From NCBI GenBank assembly GCA_900542045.1, contig UQMI01000087.1:1-6341 (forward strand): a DNA stretch of 6,341 nucleotides, given 5' to 3'. Position 1 is the stretch's first letter. Each line of letters begins with the position of its first letter. Position numbers and translations under genes: made by a program. The notes beneath the pieces are model-generated. The model saw nothing but the letters and a program-made list of their open reading frames with translations, did no database searches and had not been told where the DNA came from. Source of the DNA: an uncultured Blautia sp. (GTDB lineage: Bacteria > Bacillota > Clostridia > Lachnospirales > Lachnospiraceae). Positions 1 through 5,088 of the stretch are shown piece by piece.

Positions 1-2
1 AC

Positions 3-635
3 CTGGGAATCTCCTACCATGTGAAAGGCCTGATGGATTTTCCGGTGGAGATCGATATTCCGGGAAAATTCAGTATTTACAATTCCCTGACGGCCATTGC
101 CATCTGCCGCCATTTCCAGGTTTCGGAAAAAGATATCGTGCGGGCGCTGAAAGAAGCAAAAGTAAAAGGGCGCATCGAGATGGTAAAGGTATCAGATCAG
201 TTTACGCTGATGATCGATTATGCCCATAATGCTATGGCGCTGGAAAGTCTGCTGACGACCCTGCGGGAGTATCATCCCCATCGTCTGGTCTGCCTTTTTG
301 GCTGCGGCGGCAACCGTTCCCGGGACAGACGTTTTGAGATGGGCGAGGTGTCCGGCCGGCTGGCGGATCTGACCATTATCACCTCCGATAACCCCCGGAA
401 TGAAGAACCTCAGGCCATTATTGATGATATTAAGACGGGCATCAGCCGTACTTCCGGAAAATACGTGGAGATCATTGACCGGAAAGAGGCTATTGCCTAT
501 GCCATCCATCACGGAGAGCCGGGAGACATTGTGGTCCTGGCAGGAAAAGGACACGAAGATTACCAGGAGATCAAAGGAAAAAAATACCCCATGGACGAAA
601 GAGTTCTGATCGCCGATATTCTGGCAGGAAGGTAA
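3..635 (+). CDS. murE: MurE-type UDP-N-acetylmuramyl-tripeptide synthetase, C-terminal part (5' truncated by window edge)
   Basis: This is a cytoplasmic ATP-dependent Mur ligase that joins the third amino acid to UDP-MurNAc-L-Ala-D-Glu in peptidoglycan synthesis. The frame is open to the left edge, so the GTG at 21 is an internal valine and not the start. About 210 residues are visible; family members are near 480-500, so the N-terminal domain and the ATP P-loop are missing. Visible are the end of the central domain (PGKFSIYNSLTA, from about 60), the DYAH motif at 216-227, GCGGNR at 300-317, DNPR at 387-398 and GKGHE at 543-557. In characterised MurE enzymes DNPR and GKGHE contact meso-diaminopimelate, so a DAP-adding enzyme is inferred. 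DYAH is followed by NAM where E. coli MurE has TPD, so this may be a diverged paralogue and not the main murE. The stop TAA is one base before priA. Family call is firm; substrate is inference. Confidence 0.85.
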   Translation: MGISYHVKGLMDFPVEIDIPGKFSIYNSLTAIAICRHFQVSEKDIVRALKEAKVKGRIEMVKVSDQFTLMIDYAHNAMALESLLTTLREYHPHRLVCLFGCGGNRSRDRRFEMGEVSGRLADLTIITSDNPRNEEPQAIIDDIKTGISRTSGKYVEIIDRKEAIAYAIHHGEPGDIVVLAGKGHEDYQEIKGKKYPMDERVLIADILAGR

Positions 636-636
636 C

Positions 637-2850
637 ATGTTTGCAGATATTATTGTAGATATTTCCCATGAAAAGCTGGACCGGACCTTTCAGTACCGGA
701 TTCCGGAAAAAATGGAAGGCCGCATCCAGCCAGGGACTGTGGTCCGGGTTCCCTTTGGAAAAGGGAACCGTCTGACTTTGGGATATGTGATCGCTCTGAA
801 GGATATAGCAGAGTATCCGGTGGAGCGTATGAAAGAGATCGCGGAGGTCCGGACCGGAGAAGAGACCACCGAATCCCGGCTGATCGCACTGGCGGCCTGG
901 ATGCGGGAGAGATATGGCTCCACCATGATCCAGGCGCTGAAGACCGTGATTCCTGCAAAAGAGAAGGTCCGGTCCGTGGAAAAACGGAGCCTTCATCTGG
1001 CAGTTTCCCGGGAAGAGTGCCAGGAGATCATCGAAGAGCTGAAGAAGAAAAATCACAGGGCCAGACTGCGGGTCATGGAAGCCCTGCTGGAGCAGCCGGT
1101 GCTGGATTACCAGACCCAGGTGCGGCCCATGGGCATCACCCGGGCTGTTCTGAAGCCCCTGGAGGAAAAGGGCTGGGTGCGGCTGGAACAGCAGACGGTA
1201 TTCCGCAATCCGGTGGATTACAGCCGGAAAAAGGAACCGCCGGCCATGCTAAGCGCAACTCAGCGGCAGGTGGCCGATGCCATAGAAAAAGGCTGGGAAG
1301 AGGGAGACCGGAGACCCTGTCTGATCCATGGGGTCACCGGAAGCGGAAAGACACAGATCTATATGGAACTGATCGCCCGGGTTCGGGAAAAGGGCGGGCA
1401 GGTCATTGTCCTGATACCGGAGATCGCCCTGACCCATCAGACGCTGCAGCGGTTCTACCAGCGGTTCGGGGATCAGGTCTCCGTGCTGAATTCCAGACTT
1501 TCCCAGGGAGAACGGTACGACCAGATCCGCCGGGCCAGGGAAGGCCAGGTGGGCATTATGATCGGTCCCCGTTCCGCTCTTTTCACGCCGTTTTCACATT
1601 TAGGACTTATCATAATAGACGAAGAGCATGAGAGTACCTACAAAAGTGAGCATTCTCCCAGATACCATGCCAGAGAGACGGCCATTTACCGGGCGCAGAC
1701 GGAACAGGCTTTTGTGGTCATGGGTTCGGCAACCCCTTCTCTGGAGGCGTATTATCAGTGTCAGGAAGGAAATTACCGTCTGTTTGTCCTGAAAGAGCGG
1801 TTTGAGAAGCGCAGTCTGCCCAGAGTGCGTATTGTGGATCTGCGGGAAGAAATGAAGCATGGAAACCGTTCGGTTCTGAGCCGGGAACTGGAACGGGCCA
1901 TGGAACAGCGCCTGCAGAAAAACGAACAGATCATGCTGTTCCTGAACCGCAGAGGGTATGCAGGATTTGTATCCTGCAGATCCTGCGGCCATGTAATGAA
2001 ATGTCCCCATTGTGATGTGGCTCTGTCCGAGCACAGCCATGGAAGGCTGGTGTGTCATTACTGCGGATATGAAATGGCCGGAGTTTCTCAGTGCCCGGAA
2101 TGCGGTTCCCCTTATATAGGAGGATTTAAGGCAGGGACCCAGCAGATTGAGGCAGTGGTAAAAAAACGGTTTCCGGGAGTCCGTGTACTGCGGATGGATG
2201 CGGATACTACCCGAAATAAGGACGGGCATCGGAAGATTCTGGAAGCATTCGAGAAGAAAGAGGCTTCCGTGTTGATCGGAACCCAGATGATCGTCAAGGG
2301 CCATGATTTTCCGGATGTGACGCTGGTGGGGATCCTTGCGGCGGATCTGTCCCTGAATGCGGCGGATTACAGGAGCGCGGAAAGGACGTTCCAGCTTCTG
2401 GCCCAGGCGGTGGGCCGGGCAGGCCGGGGCGACCGGGAAGGAGAGGCTGTTATTCAGACATATCACCCGGACCATTACAGCATTGTCAATGCTGCCCGTC
2501 AGGATTATGAAGAATTTTACGAAGAAGAGATCCTGTACCGGAGACTGCTGTCCTACCCGCCGGCTTCCCATATGATGGCGGTGCTGGGAACCGGGGAGGA
2601 TGAGAAACTGCTGCAGACGGCCATGGATTATATTCGGAAATATATTATAAGAGTCTATTCCGGAGAGGATCTGAAACTGATCGGACCGGCAGATCAGAGT
2701 GTGAAAAAAATAAATGACATTTACCGCAAAGTTATCTACTTGAAACAAAAAGATTATGATATATTAGTTTATATTAAAGATAAACTGGAACAATATATAG
2801 AAATCAATTCCGGTTTCCGGAAAATACAGATTCAGTTTGATCTACAGTAA
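637..2850 (+). CDS. priA: Primosomal protein N', replication-restart DNA helicase PriA
   Basis: PriA is a superfamily 2 3'-to-5' DNA helicase that recognises abandoned replication forks and starts reloading of the replicative helicase. The 737-residue length matches the family (E. coli 732). The N-terminal 3'-end-binding domain covers about residues 1-105 and a winged-helix region about 110-195. The helicase core follows: Walker A GVTGSGKT at 232-239, Walker B DEEH at 328-331, an aromatic-rich segment after it (about 335-350), GSATPS at 363-368, GTQMIVKGHDFPDV at 548-561 and the arginine motif VGRAGR at 592-597. Eight cysteines (447, 450, 456, 459, 473, 476, 486, 489) give the two zinc sites typical of PriA. 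The ATG at 637 is preceded by AGGAAGG at 626-632, inside the end of the upstream ligase gene, one base after its stop, so the two are probably translationally coupled. The last 50 or so codons are unusually AT-rich (separate entry). No damage is seen. Confidence 0.98.
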   Translation: MFADIIVDISHEKLDRTFQYRIPEKMEGRIQPGTVVRVPFGKGNRLTLGYVIALKDIAEYPVERMKEIAEVRTGEETTESRLIALAAWMRERYGSTMIQALKTVIPAKEKVRSVEKRSLHLAVSREECQEIIEELKKKNHRARLRVMEALLEQPVLDYQTQVRPMGITRAVLKPLEEKGWVRLEQQTVFRNPVDYSRKKEPPAMLSATQRQVADAIEKGWEEGDRRPCLIHGVTGSGKTQIYMELIARVREKGGQVIVLIPEIALTHQTLQRFYQRFGDQVSVLNSRLSQGERYDQIRRAREGQVGIMIGPRSALFTPFSHLGLIIIDEEHESTYKSEHSPRYHARETAIYRAQTEQAFVVMGSATPSLEAYYQCQEGNYRLFVLKERFEKRSLPRVRIVDLREEMKHGNRSVLSRELERAMEQRLQKNEQIMLFLNRRGYAGFVSCRSCGHVMKCPHCDVALSEHSHGRLVCHYCGYEMAGVSQCPECGSPYIGGFKAGTQQIEAVVKKRFPGVRVLRMDADTTRNKDGHRKILEAFEKKEASVLIGTQMIVKGHDFPDVTLVGILAADLSLNAADYRSAERTFQLLAQAVGRAGRGDREGEAVIQTYHPDHYSIVNAARQDYEEFYEEEILYRRLLSYPPASHMMAVLGTGEDEKLLQTAMDYIRKYIIRVYSGEDLKLIGPADQSVKKINDIYRKVIYLKQKDYDILVYIKDKLEQYIEINSGFRKIQIQFDLQ
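2701..2810. other. AT-rich island in the 3' end of priA, possible internal promoter region
   Basis: By hand count 24 of 110 bases are G or C (about 22%), while flanking coding DNA is visibly GC-richer. The encoded peptide is rich in Lys, Ile, Tyr, Asn and Asp, and codon choice also shifts to ATA, TTA and CAA where the rest of the gene prefers ATC/ATT, CTG and CAG. Promoter-like words occur: TTGAAA at 2740-2745, TATGAT at 2755-2760 and TATATT at 2760-2765 and 2770-2775. None pair well: TTATCT (2732-2737) with TATGAT has a 17-bp spacer but a poor -35, and TTGAAA with TATATT at 2760 has only 14 bp. A promoter for def-fmt is possible but not shown. The composition is directly seen; the role is a guess. 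Confidence 0.4.
2808..2822 (+). repeat. Perfect short inverted repeat (hairpin) near the end of priA
   Basis: TTCCGG at 2808-2813 and CCGGAA at 2817-2822 are perfectly complementary around a TTT loop, giving a 6-bp stem with four G-C pairs. It lies at the right edge of the AT-rich island, inside the priA coding region and about 55 nt upstream of the def start. No run of T follows on the + strand, so it does not look like an intrinsic terminator. It could shape mRNA stability or processing between priA and def, or be chance in the codons for Ser-Gly-Phe-Arg-Lys. Confidence 0.4.
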
Positions 2851-2863
2851 CAGGAAAGAGGAT

Positions 2864-2869
2864 GGAGGA
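2864..2869 (+). promoter_or_regulatory. Ribosome-binding site that decides the def start
   Basis: GGAGGA lies 7 nt before the ATG at 2877, near ideal spacing. An earlier in-frame ATG at 2862 has its own weaker AGGA (2852-2855), and would add only five residues (MEDKD). The stronger site and the family-like N-terminus MALRNIRKEG favour 2877. Confidence 0.75.
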
Positions 2870-2876
2870 TAAAGAT

Positions 2877-3356
2877 ATGGCACTGAGAAACATTCGAAAA
2901 GAAGGAGATGCGGTACTCACCAAAAAATGCCGTCCGGTAGAGGAAATGACGCCAAAGATCCGGGAGTTGATCGGGGATATGTTTGATACCATGTACGATG
3001 CCATGGGCGTGGGCCTGGCAGCACCGCAGGTGGGAATCTTAAAGCAGATCGTGGTCATTGACACCACAGGGGAGGATCCCTATGTACTGGTAAATCCCAG
3101 GATTGTGGAAACTGCCGGTTCTCAGACTGGTGATGAAGGCTGCTTAAGTGTTCCGGGAATGGCAGGACAGGTGACAAGGCCTAATTATGTGAAAGTAGTG
3201 GCTTTTGATGAAAATATGCAGGAGTTTACCCTGGAAGCGGAAGAATTGCTGGCCAGAGCCGTCTGCCATGAATGCGACCATCTGGAAGGCAGACTGTATA
3301 CGTCTCTGGTGGAAGGGGAGCTTCACAGCGTGGTATATGACGAAGACGAGGAGTAG
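2877..3356 (+). CDS. def: Peptide deformylase
   Basis: This metal-dependent cytoplasmic hydrolase removes the formyl group from the N-terminal methionine of nascent proteins, the step that permits later methionine removal. With the start at 2877 the protein has 159 residues, a usual bacterial length. All three family motifs are present: GVGLAAPQ at residues 44-51, EGCLS at 87-91 and HECDH at 131-135. The expected metal ligands are Cys89, His131 and His135, with Glu132 as the catalytic acid/base. The residue before HExxH is Cys130, where many deformylases have Gln. The C-terminus is short and acidic (ends YDEDEE). The gene begins 26 nt after priA and ends 7 nt before fmt, whose product supplies the formyl groups that this enzyme removes; def-fmt adjacency is a well-known arrangement. 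An alternative start at 2862 gives 164 residues. Confidence 0.97.
   Translation: MALRNIRKEGDAVLTKKCRPVEEMTPKIRELIGDMFDTMYDAMGVGLAAPQVGILKQIVVIDTTGEDPYVLVNPRIVETAGSQTGDEGCLSVPGMAGQVTRPNYVKVVAFDENMQEFTLEAEELLARAVCHECDHLEGRLYTSLVEGELHSVVYDEDEE
3348..3353 (+). promoter_or_regulatory. Ribosome-binding site of fmt inside the end of def
   Basis: GAGGAG covers the last two sense codons of def, directly before its TAG stop, and sits 10 nt upstream of the fmt ATG at 3364. The spacing is slightly long. The overlap with the def terminus suggests that ribosomes finishing def help to start fmt. Confidence 0.6.
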
Positions 3357-3363
3357 ATAGAAG

Positions 3364-4305
3364 ATGAAAATTGTGTTTATGGGAACACCGGATTTCTCCG
3401 TAGGCGCTCTGCGGGCCTTGTATGAAGCGGGTCATGAGATCATCGGTGTGGTGACGCAGCCGGATAAGCCAAAAGGAAGAGGAAAGAATCTGGCCTTTAC
3501 ACCGGTGAAGGAAGAAGCCCTGCGGCTCCAGCTTCCGGTTTATCAGCCCAGGAGGGTGCGGGAACCGGAGTTTATTCAGGTGCTGCGGGAACTTGCGCCG
3601 GATGTGATCGTAGTGGTGGCTTTCGGCCAGATCATTCCTTCGGAGATCCTGGAGCTTGCGCCCTTTGGATGCATCAATGTGCATGCCTCTCTCCTGCCCA
3701 GATACCGGGGAGCGGCGCCCATCCAGCAGGCGGTGATCGATGGAGAGAAGGTGTCCGGTGTGACGATCATGCGGATGGATGAAGGACTGGATACCGGAGA
3801 TATGATTGCGAAAGCAGAGGTGGAGCTGGCGCCGGACGAAACCGGAGGAAGCCTGTTCGAGAAGCTCAGCCAGACCGGGGCCCGGCTGCTGGTGGAAACT
3901 CTGCCGTCCATAGAGGCAGGTACGGCTTTCTATGAGAAGCAGCCGCCGGAAAGTTCCACTCCCTATGCGGCTATGATTACCAAGAAGCAGGGCTGCATCT
4001 GCTGGGAGAAAAGTGCGCAGGAAATTGAACGTCTGGTGCGGGGAATGAATCCCTGGCCAAGCGCCTATACGTATCTGAATGGTAAAGTATTAAAAATATG
4101 GAGCTGCCGGATCGGTCAGGAACAGACAGACAGGCAGCCGGGTACTGTTTGCCGTGTGGATCCGGAAGGAATCTGCGTGGCAGCCGGGGAAGGGACTCTG
4201 TATATTACAGAGCTGCAGCTGGAAGGGAAAAAGCGTATGCGGACAGATGCTTTTCTCAGAGGATATTCCATAGATCCCGGAACGGTATTTTCGCGGAGCC
4301 GCTGA
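3364..4305 (+). CDS. fmt: Methionyl-tRNA formyltransferase
   Basis: Fmt transfers a formyl group from 10-formyl-tetrahydrofolate to the methionine on initiator tRNA, producing the fMet-tRNA used for bacterial initiation. The 313 residues match the family (E. coli 315). The N-terminal Rossmann-type formyltransferase domain covers about 1-200: it opens with KIVFMGTPDFS and carries the tRNA-contacting loop around 34-49 (DKPKGRGKNL). The active-site residues Asn105, His107 and Asp143 are present, in INVHASLLPRYRGAAP (104-119) and GLDTGD (141-146). The C-terminal domain, about 205-313, contains the conserved RGMNPWP at 226-232. The start is supported by the motif-perfect N-terminus and the upstream GAGGAG. 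It follows def by 7 nt, and 60 nt separate it from the next gene. No missing residues or frame breaks are seen. Confidence 0.98.
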   Translation: MKIVFMGTPDFSVGALRALYEAGHEIIGVVTQPDKPKGRGKNLAFTPVKEEALRLQLPVYQPRRVREPEFIQVLRELAPDVIVVVAFGQIIPSEILELAPFGCINVHASLLPRYRGAAPIQQAVIDGEKVSGVTIMRMDEGLDTGDMIAKAEVELAPDETGGSLFEKLSQTGARLLVETLPSIEAGTAFYEKQPPESSTPYAAMITKKQGCICWEKSAQEIERLVRGMNPWPSAYTYLNGKVLKIWSCRIGQEQTDRQPGTVCRVDPEGICVAAGEGTLYITELQLEGKKRMRTDAFLRGYSIDPGTVFSRSR

Positions 4306-4365
4306 TCGAAAGAAGCGGTGAGGCAGGGCAGGGGAGAATGCTGTGGTTAGAAAGGAAGGCATTTT
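4306..4365 (+). other. Short intergenic gap between fmt and the zinc peptidase gene
   Basis: This 60-nt gap is the longest in the window. It holds the AAAGGAAGG ribosome-binding site (4351-4359), 6 nt before the ATG at 4366. CCGCT (4299-4303) can pair with AGCGG (4314-4318) over a 10-nt loop, but no T-run follows, so I do not call a terminator. No convincing promoter is visible, and transcription probably continues through. Confidence 0.6.
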
Positions 4366-5073
4366 ATGTTTTATGGAATGGGTTTTTATGGCTTTGACAG
4401 CACATATCTGCTGCTGATCATCGGCCTGTTGATTTCTCTGGCGGCATCGGCAAAACTGAAAAGCACATTTGCCGCGTACAGACGGGTAAATTCTATGTCC
4501 GGACTTACAGGAGCACAGGCTGCGCAGCGGATTCTGCGCGCGGCAGGGATTTATGATGTCAATATTGTTCCTGTGAGCGGAGAACTGACGGATCATTATG
4601 ATCCCCGGGCAAAAGAAGTACGGCTGTCACAGTCCAGCTACAACCAGACATCGCTGGCAGCTGTGGGTGTGGCGGCCCATGAGTGTGGTCATGCGATCCA
4701 GCATGCAGTGAATTATGCGCCGCTGAATATCAGAAGTTCACTGGTACCGGTGGCCAATCTGGGCTCCACACTGGCATGGCCCGTTTTTCTGGCCGGTTTT
4801 ATTTTTGCCATGGAGCCGCTGCTGACGGCGGGGATTGTGCTTTTTTCCGCGGCGGTTCTGTTTCAGCTGGTGACGCTGCCGGTGGAATACAATGCGTCGT
4901 CCAGAGCACTGAAGATGCTGGAGAGTACGGGAATCCTGGCGCCGGATGAAAATTACGGAGCCAGAAAAGTATTGCGGGCGGCAGCTCTGACCTATGTGGC
5001 GGCGCTGTTATCTTCGATACTGCAGTTACTGAGACTGGTCATTCTGGCCGGGGGGAGAAGACGTGACGATTAG
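4366..5073 (+). CDS. yugP: Membrane zinc metallopeptidase, YugP family
   Basis: This 235-residue protein matches the YugP-type neutral zinc metallopeptidases (the Pfam family I know as Zn_peptidase_2). A hydrophobic segment at about residues 13-29 anchors the N-terminus. The conserved stretch DHYDPRAKEVRLS (76-88) precedes the zinc motif HECGH (105-109), with Glu106 as the probable catalytic base. Glu174 in LPVEYNAS (171-178) is the likely third zinc ligand. Further membrane segments lie near 126-149, 151-171 and 203-229, and the tail is charged (RRRDD). The arrangement places the zinc site next to the membrane, but which side it faces cannot be told from the sequence. The ATG at 4366 has a strong AAAGGAAGG at 4351-4359. 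The substrate and biological role of the family are poorly known. Its place between fmt and rsmB suggests co-expression with translation genes and not a proven functional link. Family call is firm; cleavage activity is inferred from the intact motif. Confidence 0.88.
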   Translation: MFYGMGFYGFDSTYLLLIIGLLISLAASAKLKSTFAAYRRVNSMSGLTGAQAAQRILRAAGIYDVNIVPVSGELTDHYDPRAKEVRLSQSSYNQTSLAAVGVAAHECGHAIQHAVNYAPLNIRSSLVPVANLGSTLAWPVFLAGFIFAMEPLLTAGIVLFSAAVLFQLVTLPVEYNASSRALKMLESTGILAPDENYGARKVLRAAALTYVAALLSSILQLLRLVILAGGRRRDD

Positions 5074-5088
5074 AGGGGGAAAAATGTG
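5074..5088 (+). promoter_or_regulatory. Ribosome-binding site and overlapping ATG/GTG start region of rsmB
   Basis: AGGGGGA (5074-5080) follows the peptidase stop directly and is 5 nt from the GTG at 5086. An ATG at 5084-5086 overlaps this GTG but is in another frame and meets TGA at once (ATGTGA). Only GTG is in the rsmB frame; the nearest upstream in-frame codons lead to the TAG at 5071 without another start codon. Confidence 0.7.

Noticed and set aside
21..23. GTG as the start of the MurE-type gene
   Set aside because: The frame continues open to the left edge with residues LGISYH before it, and the visible protein begins in the middle of the Mur ligase fold, so the GTG is an internal codon.
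1600..2748. Long open frame of 382 codons on the minus strand, antisense to priA
   Set aside because: It lies entirely within priA, whose protein matches its family throughout. The antisense peptide has no recognisable motif, so it is a by-product of codon use on the coding strand.
4294..4319. Possible terminator hairpin at the end of fmt (CCGCT/AGCGG)
   Set aside because: The stem is only 5 bp with a 10-nt loop, and no T-run follows it.
4338..4340. Upstream ATG as an alternative start for the zinc peptidase
   Set aside because: It is out of frame with the peptidase and lacks a family-like N-terminus; the ATG at 4366 has a well-spaced strong ribosome-binding site.
4090..4596. Minus-strand frame of 168 codons spanning the fmt-yugP gap
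   Set aside because: It overlaps two well-supported genes, has no recognisable domain and looks like a shadow frame.
5071..5088. Possible fusion of yugP and rsmB by reading through the TAG at 5071, since both are in the same frame
   Set aside because: Each protein is complete by its family's standards, rsmB has its own ribosome-binding site, and nothing around the TAG suggests recoding.
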